Shown: positions 17,650 through 26,697, counted from the stretch's first letter. The stretch is DNA of 64,000 nucleotides from an uncultured Eubacteriales bacterium (GCA_934643185.1 CAKUBN010000002.1:21607-85606); one strand, 5' to 3'. A program made the numbers and translations. Notes: a model not told the origin generated them from the sequence alone.

Positions 17650-17730
17650 ATTCCTCCTGAATGATAAACTGAAAGCGGCATTTTGATAAAGAGCCTGCCA
17701 ATGTGTTGTTCGTTATCATTCGGGAGGAAT
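17650..17730 (-). promoter_or_regulatory. Leader hairpin able to mask the DUF2798 ribosome binding site
   Basis: Two arms, 17650-17667 and 17713-17730, are complementary at 17 of 18 positions across a 45-base spacer. In the minus-strand transcript the 3' arm contains AGGAGGA, the ribosome binding site, which would be fully paired. The spacer has an inner GGCA/TGCC pairing. A TATAAT (plus coordinates 17765-17770) lies just upstream and would give a leader of about 110 bases. A small inverted repeat AAACC-N7-GGTTT (17746-17762) lies near the expected start. Confidence 0.55.
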
Positions 17731-17889
17731 GTGCGTTTCCAATATAAACCATTTAACGGTTTCTATTATACAGGATTTTCGCTCGCTTCATAATAGTTCA
17801 AAACGGAGAAAACCGAGGGAGCTGCGGCAAGAATTTTACGAAAAATGTTTACTTCGCTTTTTCGCGCAGTAGTGCGGTGTAGCTTTTCT

Positions 17890-20800
17890 TTATTCGATCG
17901 ATTTTAAGGATTCCGCCATGTCGATTTTGGCGATTTTCTTGCGCATGACGAGGTCGGTGATGACGGTGAACAGCACGACCATGACGACCGTCAAAAGGAA
18001 GCTGACGGGGGCGATGACGTCTTTGAACGAGACCATATCGACGCGGATCTGCATGAGCACAAATGTGTGCAGCAGAATGCCGAGCGGCAGGCCGACGACG
18101 ATGCCCATCATGGACAAAATGATATTTTCACGGAACACATACGCGCCGGTTTCCCCGGAATGGAAGCCGAGCACCTTGATGGTGGCAATTTCCCTGACGC
18201 GTTCGGTCAGATTGATGTTGCCGAGGTTAAACAGGACGATGAACGCGAGTGCGCCGGCGGAAATGAGCACGAGCGCGACGACATAGTTTAGGCTCTGCAT
18301 CATTTGGTCGATCATATTGCGCGTATCGGTGACGACGGAAACGGAGGATACGCCGTCCGTTTTGGAGAGTGCGGCGGAAAGCGCATATTCGTCTGCGCTG
18401 TCGTTTACGCGCAGCAGGAGTGTTTTCGGCTCGTAGCCCTTATCGGCGACCATGGCGTATGTTTCTCCCGTCATGTAGAGGTAATTTTGTACGTAGTTTT
18501 CAACTAAACCCGCGACCTTGAGCTCGGCTTTTTCCGTATCCGAAACGGAGACGGTGACGGTATCGCCGGTTTTGATATCGGTGAGCTCGGCGAGTTTTTC
18601 GGTGAGCAGTACTTCGCCTTTGCCGGGGTAGGGTACGGTCTCACCGTCGATGTGCAGATCGAAAATGTCGGTGATGGCGGGGTCGTCGGACGCGACGATG
18701 TAAGCGGATTTTGTGATGCTGTCGCCTGTGACGTCACCGGAGGTCATCTGCACGGCGGTGGCGGCATCAAGCTCCGATTTGTGGTCGCTTTCGACTTCGT
18801 TGATTTTATCTTCGGTCAGCGTATCGGAGAACTGGGCGCTGACATCGTACTTTTGAATATCATCAAACTGGAAGTTTGCAATGTTCGCGACGGAATCATG
18901 GATACCGAAGCCGGTGAGCACCAGCGCGGTGCAGCCCGCAATGCCGAGAATCATCATGATCATGCGCTTTTTAAAGCGGAAAATGTTGCGCAGGGAGACC
19001 TTGTGCAGGAATTTCAGGCGCTTCCACAGCGGCGTGATGCGCTCGAGGAAAATGCGTTTGCCGGCGGCCGGGGTCTTCGGGCGGATGAGGTTTGCAGGCA
19101 TGTTCTGCATCTCGATGCGCAGGGCTAAATATGTGGTGCCCGCCGAGCATAAAAGCGACGCCGCAAGCGCGATGACAAACAGCACGGGGTCATACAGTAT
19201 AACGAAACCCGGAATGCTATACAGCATGCCGTAGGCCGTCCAGATGACGAACGGGAAAACATAGCCGCCCGCAAAATAGCCGATGACACAGCCGAGTGCG
19301 GCGGCGCTGCCGGAATAGAGCAGGTATTTTGCGAGGATGGAGCCGCGGCTGTATCCGAGCGCGCGGAGCGTGCCGATCTGTGTGCGTTCGTCGTCGATCA
19401 TACGGGTCATGGTGGTGGAGCAGACGAGCGCCGCGATGAGGAAGAAGAAAATGGGGAAGAGCCCCGAGAGCTTTTCGACGATGGTGGAGTCGCTTTCAAA
19501 CGAGACGTAGCCGGCGTTTGTGTCGCGCGTTAAAACGTAGAGCTCTGGCTTCTTTAAATCGGCGAGCTCTTGTTTGGCGTCGGCGATTTTCTGTTCGGCG
19601 TCGGAAATTTGCTCGTCAAATTCCTTTTTGCCGTCCTCGTAGTCTTTAAGGCCGTCTTCGTATTCGGCTTTGCCGTCGGCGAGCTCTTTTACGCCGTCGT
19701 TGTACGAAGCGAGGCCCTCGTTGTACTCTTTGATGCCGTTTTGAAACGTGATGAGCGAGTTATACGCTTCGTCAAGCTTTGCGGTTTGCGTTTTTCTCTG
19801 ATATTCAAGTTGTGCTATGCCGTCGGTGTAATCGTTTTGGCCGACATCGAGCAGCGTGCGCATTTGCGAGAGAGCGGTTTCGGCTTCATCGAGCTGCTTG
19901 CCGGTCTCTGTGAGCTGCGCTTCCTGCGCGGTGAGGGCGGCATCCTGTTCGTTTAATACGGCTTCGGCATCGTCGAGCTGCGCCTGATTTTGATTCAAAG
20001 CGGCGCGCTGCATATCGAGCGCCGTTTGCTGCGCTTCGGCTTCTGCCGGGTCGAGCATATCTTTTACGGCATCAAGCTGCGCCTGCGCTTCGTCGAGTGC
20101 GGCAAAGCCCGCCGTGAGCTGCGCTTTTTTCTCGTTTAAGTCGGCGCGTGCGGCGTCGATTTGTGTGCGGGCGTCCTTTGCGGCGGCAAGACCCGCTTCA
20201 TACTGCTCTTTGCCGGATGTGAATTCGGCATATTTTTCAGTGTAGAGCTTTTCGTTTTCCTGCAGCTGCGCGTAACCGGCGTCGATCTGCGCCTGGCTCT
20301 CCGCAAGGGCATCCTCTAATTGCTGCTTGCCGCTGTAATATGCGTCAAAGCCGCTTTGCAGGGCGCTTTCCCACGAAGTGAAGCCGGGCTGAATCTGCTC
20401 TGCGCCTGCATCCAACTGTGCTTTGGCATCGTCCAATTGCTTTTTCGCGTCGAAAAGCTCCGTTTCGCCGGAGGTGATGGTCTCTTTTGCATCGTCAAGC
20501 TGTGCTTTGGCGTCGGCAAGCTCTGTTTCGGCTTCGGCTTTTTTGTCGTTCAGTTCGTTCTCGGCGTCTGAAATTTCGGCTTTGCCGTCGGACGTGAGGC
20601 GATCAAAACGCGCGTTGACGGAAGCGGTGGCGGCGGCTTCGACAGTATCGGAGAACGTATCGATGTAATCGTCGTAATCGTCGCTGTATAGCGGGAATTC
20701 ATCGGTGCAGGTAACGTATAATTCTGTGTAATACTCGAAATCGAAGCCGTCCTCCGGGATGAGAACGAAGCCCTGCAGCGTGCCGTCGCCAAGCGACGTG

Positions 20801-21348
20801 GTGCCGCGCAGCGTGTGGATGTACAGCGGAGAATCTGCAAGGCCGACCACGGTGTAGGTGCTGTATTTGAAGTTTTTCTTCGTATCTTCGTCGTTGGAGT
20901 CGGAAATTTCGATCGTTTGTCCAATCATGTCTTCCGAAAAGCGATTGGAATCTATAAGGCACTCACTGCCGTTTTCAGGCATACGTCCGGCAGTGAGCAC
21001 AGGCTCGTTGATGTTATCTGTCAGCATATGTGCACGGTAAACGCGCTCTTTGTTGTCGTGCTGCCAGATGAAATCGGCATTCACACTGCCTGCGGCGGCA
21101 ACCACACCGTCGGCTTTCTGCACGGCGGCAACGTCGTCCGCATCAAAGCCGATGGTGGAGATGAGGCGAAGATCGTAGAGTTTCGTATTTTTCACATAGG
21201 CGGTCTCGGTGGCGGACATGATGGGACGGGTATCTCGCAGACCCGTGAGAAACGCCACACCCAGCATAATGATGAGCAGGATAGCGATATACCGCCCAAG
21301 GCTGCCCGAAATGCTGCGCCGCGTGTTTTTTCTGAGTGCTTTTGTCAT
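17890..21348 (-). CDS. FtsX-like ABC exporter permease with large coiled-coil domain
   Basis: About 1150 residues. After a basic start there is one transmembrane helix (IAILLIIMLGVAFLTGL), an extracellular domain, and a very long alanine/glutamine/aspartate-rich heptad region (roughly residues 260-630, many repeats of the type QLDDAKAQLDA), then three helices, a second MacB-like extracellular domain and a final helix set with the FtsX motif REIATIKVLGF. This two-FtsX-module build belongs to the ABC3/MacB superfamily of exporters that act on envelope or peptide substrates. The ATPase gene lies directly upstream. A start 33 bases earlier (21381) would overlap the ATPase stop; the chosen ATG has GGGAG upstream. 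Confidence 0.85.
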   Translation of the reverse strand: MTKALRKNTRRSISGSLGRYIAILLIIMLGVAFLTGLRDTRPIMSATETAYVKNTKLYDLRLISTIGFDADDVAAVQKADGVVAAAGSVNADFIWQHDNKERVYRAHMLTDNINEPVLTAGRMPENGSECLIDSNRFSEDMIGQTIEISDSNDEDTKKNFKYSTYTVVGLADSPLYIHTLRGTTSLGDGTLQGFVLIPEDGFDFEYYTELYVTCTDEFPLYSDDYDDYIDTFSDTVEAAATASVNARFDRLTSDGKAEISDAENELNDKKAEAETELADAKAQLDDAKETITSGETELFDAKKQLDDAKAQLDAGAEQIQPGFTSWESALQSGFDAYYSGKQQLEDALAESQAQIDAGYAQLQENEKLYTEKYAEFTSGKEQYEAGLAAAKDARTQIDAARADLNEKKAQLTAGFAALDEAQAQLDAVKDMLDPAEAEAQQTALDMQRAALNQNQAQLDDAEAVLNEQDAALTAQEAQLTETGKQLDEAETALSQMRTLLDVGQNDYTDGIAQLEYQRKTQTAKLDEAYNSLITFQNGIKEYNEGLASYNDGVKELADGKAEYEDGLKDYEDGKKEFDEQISDAEQKIADAKQELADLKKPELYVLTRDTNAGYVSFESDSTIVEKLSGLFPIFFFLIAALVCSTTMTRMIDDERTQIGTLRALGYSRGSILAKYLLYSGSAAALGCVIGYFAGGYVFPFVIWTAYGMLYSIPGFVILYDPVLFVIALAASLLCSAGTTYLALRIEMQNMPANLIRPKTPAAGKRIFLERITPLWKRLKFLHKVSLRNIFRFKKRMIMMILGIAGCTALVLTGFGIHDSVANIANFQFDDIQKYDVSAQFSDTLTEDKINEVESDHKSELDAATAVQMTSGDVTGDSITKSAYIVASDDPAITDIFDLHIDGETVPYPGKGEVLLTEKLAELTDIKTGDTVTVSVSDTEKAELKVAGLVENYVQNYLYMTGETYAMVADKGYEPKTLLLRVNDSADEYALSAALSKTDGVSSVSVVTDTRNMIDQMMQSLNYVVALVLISAGALAFIVLFNLGNINLTERVREIATIKVLGFHSGETGAYVFRENIILSMMGIVVGLPLGILLHTFVLMQIRVDMVSFKDVIAPVSFLLTVVMVVLFTVITDLVMRKKIAKIDMAESLKSIE

Positions 21349-21370
21349 GCGTTTTCCGGCTCCCTTCGCG

Positions 21371-22075
21371 TTACCATTCAATCTGTTCCACGGGCGTGAT
21401 GTGCTCGTTCATGCGAACGGAGTAAATGTGGCCGCTTTTTACGCGGATGATGCGGTCTGCCATGGCGGCAAGCGCCTCATTGTGCGTGATGATGACGACG
21501 GTCATGCCGTCGCGGCGGCAGGTATCCTGCAAAAGCTTTAAAATAGATTTGCCGGTCTCGTAATCGAGTGCGCCGGTGGGCTCGTCGCACAGAAGGAGCT
21601 TCGGTTTTTTGGCAAGTGCGCGGGCAATGGAAACACGCTGCTGTTCACCGCCCGAGAGCTGTGCGGGAAAGTTCTGCATGCGGTCATGGAGACCGACGGC
21701 GCGGAGCACGTCTTCGGCGGGGATGGCATCGGTGCACAGCTGTGCCGCAATTTCCACGTTTTCGAGCGCCGTTAAATTCGGGATAAGGTTATAAAACTGG
21801 AAGACAAAGCCGATGTCATAGCGTCGATAGTTTTCAAGCTGGGTGCGGTTAAAGTGGCTGATGTCGCGTCCGTCCATGCGGACGGTGCCTTTAGACAGCG
21901 TATCCATGCCGCCGAGGATATTTAAAAGCGTCGTTTTTCCCGCGCCGGATTCACCGACGATGACGCAGAATTCGCCCTTTTGAATTTCAAAGCTTGCATC
22001 GGTTAAGGCGTGCACCTCTACGTCGCCGGTTTTATAAATTTTCGATACATTTTCAAATTCTACAAATGCGCCCAT
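21371..22075 (-). CDS. ABC transporter ATP-binding protein (MacB/LolD type)
   Basis: The 234-residue ATPase partner of the downstream permease. It has Walker [10 protein letters not shown] at residues 41-49, the signature [15 protein letters not shown], Walker [13 protein letters not shown] and the H-loop [10 protein letters not shown]. The GAxDxxTG-like GALDYETG after Walker B is typical of the MacB/LolD/FtsE subgroup. It is the first gene of a two-gene operon. Confidence 0.95.
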   Translation of the reverse strand: MGAFVEFENVSKIYKTGDVEVHALTDASFEIQKGEFCVIVGESGAGKTTLLNILGGMDTLSKGTVRMDGRDISHFNRTQLENYRRYDIGFVFQFYNLIPNLTALENVEIAAQLCTDAIPAEDVLRAVGLHDRMQNFPAQLSGGEQQRVSIARALAKKPKLLLCDEPTGALDYETGKSILKLLQDTCRRDGMTVVIITHNEALAAMADRIIRVKSGHIYSVRMNEHITPVEQIEW

Positions 22076-22113
22076 CGTACCGTCTCCTTATACTGCGTTG
22101 GTTTCTATATTAA

Positions 22114-22142
22114 AGTATAACAGAAGCGAGGGAAAAAGTCAT
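22114..22142 (-). promoter_or_regulatory. Putative promoter of the ABC exporter operon
   Basis: On the minus strand, ATGACT (22137-22142), a 17-base spacer and TATACT (22114-22119) with a TG one base before the -10 hexamer. Confidence 0.55.
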
Positions 22143-22170
22143 GGACAGAATATGAAAATTCAGTTGATTT

Positions 22171-23511
22171 TTAGAGGGGATTTTCGACTTTTGCGGGCGA
22201 ATGCGGCTTTGCGGAGACGAGATCTTTTTTTATGGCGCGGTAAAGGAGGAAGACGGCTAAAAGTGTGGAGAAAATATCGGCGGCGGGTGCGGCGTAAAAC
22301 ACGCCGAAAAGGCCGAACAGACCATGGAGCGAAAGCAGAAGCGGTACATAAACGGCGCCCTGCCGCAGAACGGAAAGTGCGGAAGCCTGCGCCGCTTTGC
22401 CGACGGACTGGAGGTAGTTGACCGCAAGGTAATACACACCGATAAGCGGCATGCCGAGAAGGCCGAGCGCCGTGATGTGCGCGGCGGAAGCGACGAGAGC
22501 TTCGTCCTTTAAGAACAGGCCGCAGATAGGAAAGCGGAAAATGAAGCAGACGGCGCTTAACACGATGCCGAGAGAGACCGCCAAAATGCCGCTTTTGCGG
22601 AAGGTCTCGCGCAGGCGGGCGGTGTTGCCCGCGCCGTAAAGATATGCGAACATGGGTTGCACGCCGAGGGCAATGGCCATAACGACCATGGCGACGATCA
22701 TACCCGCTTTGCCGCCCGCGCCCATTTCGGCGACAGTATCGGCCCCATAGGCGATGACAATGCGATTTGTGATCGTGTTGACGGCACTCATCAAAAGGTT
22801 GCTGACAGAGCCCGGAATGCCGAGCGCAAAAATTTCACGGAAGACATGCGGCATGTGGAATGCTTTGCGCATGTTGAGCGTCAAGATGGTATCGCGGCGG
22901 CGGAGATAGAAAAGCAGGCCGCAGGCGGTGAAAATATTGCCAAAGACGGTCGCAATGGCCGCGCCCTGTACGCCGAGGTTCAGGCCGGAGATGAAAAGCG
23001 GGTCAAGTATAATATTGGCGACAGTGCCGAGCATGTTGAGCAGGACGGCGGTCTGTACGGCACCCTCTGCACGGACGAGGTTTGCAAAGACATTGGAAAA
23101 CACGATGACGGGCGTGCCAAGGGCTAAAATTTGCAGGTATTGTGCGGTGTAGTCCCACGTGGCGGCATCGGCGCCGAAAAAGTGCAGGAAAGCGTTTGGG
23201 AATAAAAGCGCTGCGCCGCCGAGCAGAATGCCGGAAGCGAGACTTAAAAGCGTGCAGGCTGCGCCGGCGGCTTTGGCTTTTTCTGTGTTTTTTGCGCCGA
23301 GTGCGGCGGAAATGACCGTGCAGCCGCCCCCGCCGATCCACGTGCCGAGGGTCATCTGCAATAAAAAGAACGGCGACGCGAGCGAAACGGCGGCGACCTG
23401 CGCCGCGATGCCCGTTTGCCCGACGAAGATCATATCGGCCATGCTGTAAACCGTCATGACGAGCATGACGACGACGGTGGGCAGGCACATTTTGAAAATG
23501 GATTTCCACAC
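22171..23511 (-). CDS. MATE family efflux transporter with disrupted N-terminus
   Basis: A 12-helix MATE protein (about 447 residues from the GTG at 23511) with SMADMIFVGQTG in helix 1-2 and LGVQPMFAYLYGAGN in the second half. The expected start is an ATG at 23542-23544 with GGAGG six bases upstream. Reading from there gives M-K-T-E, then TAA (23530-23532), then LFERAPVWKSIFK, which is a normal MATE opening in the same frame. So codon 5 is a stop, most simply a CAA-to-TAA change. Translation might restart at the GTG at 23511, which has no clear ribosome binding site. Divergent from a TetR gene that probably controls it. Confidence 0.8.
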   Translation of the reverse strand: MWKSIFKMCLPTVVVMLVMTVYSMADMIFVGQTGIAAQVAAVSLASPFFLLQMTLGTWIGGGGCTVISAALGAKNTEKAKAAGAACTLLSLASGILLGGAALLFPNAFLHFFGADAATWDYTAQYLQILALGTPVIVFSNVFANLVRAEGAVQTAVLLNMLGTVANIILDPLFISGLNLGVQGAAIATVFGNIFTACGLLFYLRRRDTILTLNMRKAFHMPHVFREIFALGIPGSVSNLLMSAVNTITNRIVIAYGADTVAEMGAGGKAGMIVAMVVMAIALGVQPMFAYLYGAGNTARLRETFRKSGILAVSLGIVLSAVCFIFRFPICGLFLKDEALVASAAHITALGLLGMPLIGVYYLAVNYLQSVGKAAQASALSVLRQGAVYVPLLLSLHGLFGLFGVFYAAPAADIFSTLLAVFLLYRAIKKDLVSAKPHSPAKVENPL

Positions 23512-23595
23512 GGGTGCGCGCTCGAAAAGTTATTCGGTCTTCATGAAAATGCCTCCTTGATTTTTGGCCTGTAATACGCTACTATAAAAGCAACA

Positions 23596-23614
23596 CTTGT
23601 TTTGTTAATACAAG
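23596..23614. promoter_or_regulatory. Candidate TetR operator
   Basis: CTTGT-N9-ACAAG is an inverted repeat midway between the divergent MATE and TetR genes. Part of it, TGTTTTGTTAAT, recurs as TGTTGTGTTAAT just before the TetR ribosome binding site (about 23660-23671). Confidence 0.4.
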
Positions 23615-23681
23615 CATAGCATGGGAAAACGCGCAAAACAACCGTTAAAACGCGATGAGTGTTGTGTTAATGGAGGATGGA

Positions 23682-24275
23682 ATGAACACAAAGAAAAACG
23701 AGCGCTTTGCGGAAACCGACCGGCGCATCCGCGAGGCGTTTATGAAAATGCTGCTGAATAAAAAAATAAAGCAGATTTCCGTGCGGGAAATCTGCGAAGC
23801 GACGGGCATCAACCGCTCATCGTTTTACCTGCACTATGCGGACATACCCGCGCTGCTGACGGCGATCGTAGGGGAGAAATGGACGGAGTCCGTAGAGCGG
23901 ATACACGAAGAGATGCACGGCGACCCGAATATCTTCTCCGAAGCATATGTGGCGGCGACGCTGCGCGAGGCAAAGCGCGACAGGGCGTTTTACCGGGCGT
24001 ATTTTGAGAAATTCGGCACGGCAGAACTGGAAAAAGGCTATCAGACGCTGTTTGAAAACGTCTTCAAGCCTTTTTTTCGGCGGCTCGGCATCGAGAGCGA
24101 GCACTGCATGGAATATCATTTTGAATTTGTGAAAGCGGGGTACTTTGCCGTGACGCGCAAATGGCTTTTGTACGGCTGCCCGGAAACGCCGGAAGAAATG
24201 GCGAAGATCATAAAAAGAAGTATGGCGGCAATACCCGATGACCTGCCGCCGGTCCCGGACGAATTATTTATTTGA
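23682..24275 (+). CDS. TetR/AcrR family transcriptional regulator
   Basis: The 197-residue protein has an N-terminal TetR helix-turn-helix at about residues 10-55 (IREAFMKMLLNKKIKQISVR and then EICEATGINRSSFYLHYAD, with the FYxHY signature) and a C-terminal ligand domain of the TetR_C type (YHFEFVKAGYFAVTRKWL). The ATG at 23682 has TGGAGGA five bases upstream; earlier in-frame codons lack one. It is divergent from a MATE exporter, the usual arrangement for a drug-responsive repressor. It overlaps the end of ogg by eight bases, tail to tail. Confidence 0.88.
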   Translation: MNTKKNERFAETDRRIREAFMKMLLNKKIKQISVREICEATGINRSSFYLHYADIPALLTAIVGEKWTESVERIHEEMHGDPNIFSEAYVAATLREAKRDRAFYRAYFEKFGTAELEKGYQTLFENVFKPFFRRLGIESEHCMEYHFEFVKAGYFAVTRKWLLYGCPETPEEMAKIIKRSMAAIPDDLPPVPDELFI

Positions 24276-25098
24276 AAAGCTCGGGGTGCATGCGCACATA
24301 GTGGAATAAATACTGCTGCGCGATGCCGGCGTTTTCACTGAAATCTGCGGGGGAAAGCCTCGGCAAAAGCGATACGGCGCGCTTCATCCACACGTCCATC
24401 GGGAAGCACTCCGTGCGGTGCAGACCGTAGAGCAAAGCGCAGTCCGCGACTTTTGGGCCGACGCCTGAAATCGTCTGCAATTTCGCTTTGGCATCGGGAA
24501 GCGGCATTTTGCGCACGGCTTCTAAATCGATCTCGCCGGAAGCGATGCGCTTTGCGGCATCGATGAGATATTTCGCGCGAAAGCCCGCGCGCAGCGGAGT
24601 GAGGTCTTCCGGCGTGCAGGAGGCCAATTTTTTCGGTGTCGGGAATGCGTAGCGGGTCTCATTATGATAAAGAAACGGCTCGCCGAAATGCAGACACAAG
24701 CGCTCTATAATGCCCTTGATGCGCGGAATGTTGTTGTTCTGCGAGATGATGAACGAGCACAGCGCCTCAAACGGCTCCTGCTTTAAAATGCGGATGCCGC
24801 CCGCGAATTCGGCGGCTTCTTTCAGCGCGGGGTGCAGAGCGGAAAGCACTTCGCGGGACTTTTTGTAATCTGTGTTAAAATCGAAATAATCAAACCAAAT
24901 GTCACGAAATTCCTGCTCGGTGCAGTCTAAAACGAGGTCGTTATTTTCATCTTGATAGACGGTCAGCCCGCGGGAAAATGCCACACCGCGCCATGCGGGA
25001 ATGTTGTTTTCGAGCGTGACGGGATAAAAGCGGAACGACTGCCCGCAGTCGAGCGTTTGGGCGAGGTTTAAAACGCCATCGGGCGGGGTGAAGCGCAT
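24268..25098 (-). CDS. ogg: 8-oxoguanine DNA glycosylase (Ogg1-type)
   Basis: Removes 8-oxoguanine from DNA and nicks the backbone. The 276-residue protein has the OGG N-terminal domain (LDCGQSFRFYPV, WRGVAF) and a helix-hairpin-helix GPD domain: FIISQNNNIPRIKGII, then LQTISGVGPKVADCALLYGL with the catalytic lysine in GPKVAD, and FPMDVWMKRAV with the catalytic aspartate. The ATG at 25098 shares a base with the stop of the upstream gene (TGATG); an in-frame TTG precedes it. Confidence 0.92.
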   Translation of the reverse strand: MRFTPPDGVLNLAQTLDCGQSFRFYPVTLENNIPAWRGVAFSRGLTVYQDENNDLVLDCTEQEFRDIWFDYFDFNTDYKKSREVLSALHPALKEAAEFAGGIRILKQEPFEALCSFIISQNNNIPRIKGIIERLCLHFGEPFLYHNETRYAFPTPKKLASCTPEDLTPLRAGFRAKYLIDAAKRIASGEIDLEAVRKMPLPDAKAKLQTISGVGPKVADCALLYGLHRTECFPMDVWMKRAVSLLPRLSPADFSENAGIAQQYLFHYVRMHPELFK

Positions 25099-25808
25099 CA
25101 ACGGTTTTTGCCTTCCGTTTTGGTGGTGACGGTGGGCTCTCGGCTCGTCAGATACGTGATGGCGCGCTCAATGGCATCGCGGGAATTGCCCCAGTCGCCG
25201 CCCGCATTGCGGTAATCGAACATGCGGCAGAAATGGGTGGTGTCGGCCTTGACGGTATCGAGATAGTTTTTCGCAAGGCGCTTGGTTTCTGCCGCAAACG
25301 GCTGAAAGTTTTTACGCGGCATTTTCTGCGCAGCAGCCAAAATGAAGCTGTAATGCGGCAGGCAGATGTGCGTCTGCTCGCTGTACAGTGTGCGGAACTC
25401 CGGCTCACTCTGCCAGAGCTTGATAACCGTGGCGCTGAGGTGCTGCATGTTTTTCTCAACGTTTTCGCAGACAAAGCAGCTGTGCGCACGGCGATCTGCG
25501 GCGGCGAGAATTTTTTTCGGCGCGAGCTTGTCGTCCTCGGGCAGGATATCTTTGCCGGCTTCGTCCAAGAGACTTTCGAGAATAAGGGCGACGGACAGGC
25601 GGCTGCCGCGCTGTAAGATCTGCTCAAAATGTTGGTGGCAGAAGCCGAGACGGTTCGTTTCCACGCGCACGTCGGGCTCCATCATGGCCGCGCCGGTAAT
25701 GTAGGTGGCCATGCGGTCCTCGAGCATGTCGCGCATGCGGCAGAACGGGCAGCCGTCCTTCGGCTCGAAAATTTCACTGATCGGTATAGAGCAAATGTCT
25801 TCACGCAT
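25098..25808 (-). CDS. DUF6062-type cysteine-rich protein
   Basis: A 236-residue soluble protein with several cysteine pairs: CPFCRM near residue 20, a lone CHQH, CFVCENV in the middle and CLPHYS later. Paired cysteines and histidines suggest metal binding. The pattern fits the DUF6062 family seen in clostridia, which has no assigned function; I am moderately sure of the family. It is cotranscribed with ogg (one-base overlap). It lies at the left edge of the long non-coding block. Confidence 0.65.
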   Translation of the reverse strand: MREDICSIPISEIFEPKDGCPFCRMRDMLEDRMATYITGAAMMEPDVRVETNRLGFCHQHFEQILQRGSRLSVALILESLLDEAGKDILPEDDKLAPKKILAAADRRAHSCFVCENVEKNMQHLSATVIKLWQSEPEFRTLYSEQTHICLPHYSFILAAAQKMPRKNFQPFAAETKRLAKNYLDTVKADTTHFCRMFDYRNAGGDWGNSRDAIERAITYLTSREPTVTTKTEGKNR

Positions 25809-26234
25809 TTTGGGTTCCTCTTTTCTTATAGTTGTATACAGTGCATGTTTATCCGAAAAATGTCTTTTGTTTTAATTGCCGTGGCTTACGGTTTGTGCGG
25901 CCCCGCTTTTTTGTGGGACACGGCCAAAAAGTGTGCGGTTTCTCGGCGGCTTTCTGCTCGCTTTTCTCATTTTACACGATTTCGGGTGAAAAAACAACTG
26001 TGGAAAGCCCGCTGCCTTGCTTTTTTTCACAAAATGTGCTTAAACGGCAAATGTCGAAGTCTATGATCTCGTTAAAATCATTCTAAATTGGAATTAAAAC
26101 GCCGTTTTTCGCAAAAACACCACATATAGGGACATTTTTTCGGGCAAACACAAGGCTTTTCACGCAAATTTTACACACGGTTTATATCGTGTATTCTATG
26201 AAAAAACGGTGAAAAGCGGTATTTTCGACCTATA

Positions 26235-26262
26235 AGTTTACATAATATTTTGTATTGTGAAA
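26235..26262 (-). other. Dif-like XerCD half-site (weak)
   Basis: Read on the minus strand, the right arm TTATGTAAACT (plus 26235-26245) equals the XerD-side arm of the Bacillus-type dif site. The central six bases are AT-only. The other arm matches the consensus at only about 5 of 11 positions. Possible by chance in AT-rich DNA. Confidence 0.2.
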
Positions 26263-26305
26263 AGCTGTGGAAAGTAAAAAGTGCACCGAAAGCGGGTTTT
26301 TAACA

Positions 26306-26352
26306 CTTTCCACAGAGTTTTCCACACCTTAAACGGAAAACTCTGTGGAAAG
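26306..26352. repeat. Perfect 18-base inverted repeat
   Basis: CTTTCCACAGAGTTTTCC (26306-26323) and its exact reverse complement (26335-26352) flank an 11-base spacer. No T-run follows on either side, so it is not a typical terminator. Each arm contains DnaA-box-like TTTCCACA. Confidence 0.85.
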
Positions 26353-26590
26353 CTCGCTGTGTGTATACTTCTGCATTTTATATTACAGAACGTATAAATG
26401 TAAAGGCTATCCTATATACAGCAAAGCACGAAAAGATATGCAGAATTGATGAATAATTATTCTGTACAAAACAGACATACAAAAGCGCCGTCAAAATGAC
26501 GAAAGGGACGCAGCGGAAAAGTGCCCAAAAACACAGCCCCTAAAGGCGCAAAAACCGCCTGCAAAAACCGCGCTAAATTGCGCGTTTTGG

Positions 26591-26620
26591 TTGCAATGAC
26601 AATTATAAGTATGCTATAAT
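26591..26620 (+). promoter_or_regulatory. Extended -10 promoter for rlmB
   Basis: TTGCAA (26591-26596), 18-base spacer and TATAAT (26615-26620) preceded by TGC. Confidence 0.75.
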
Positions 26621-26697
26621 CTACTATATACTGCGATAGTATTGCGAATTTCGGCCGCAGACGTGTTCTGAAGCCGCGGAAAGGAAAAGGTTTGTTC

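Larger units (their letters stand above)
25809..26590. other. Long AT-rich non-coding block
   Basis: About 880 bases without a credible gene between divergent DUF6062 and rlmB, in a window where other gaps are mostly under 250 bases. It is clearly more AT-rich than its surroundings. It contains five near-matches (one or two mismatches) to the DnaA box TTATCCACA (25999, 26266, 26306, 26318 and 26344, both strands), an 18-base perfect inverted repeat, and at its right end a hairpin CGCGC-TAAATT-GCGCG followed by TTTT (about 26571-26590) that resembles a terminator. No tRNA, tmRNA, SRP or RNase P signature was seen. See findings. Confidence 0.6.

Noticed and set aside
25629..26086. Open frames in the AT-rich non-coding block
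   Set aside because: No ribosome binding sites, no motifs, and part of each overlaps the DUF6062 gene in antisense.
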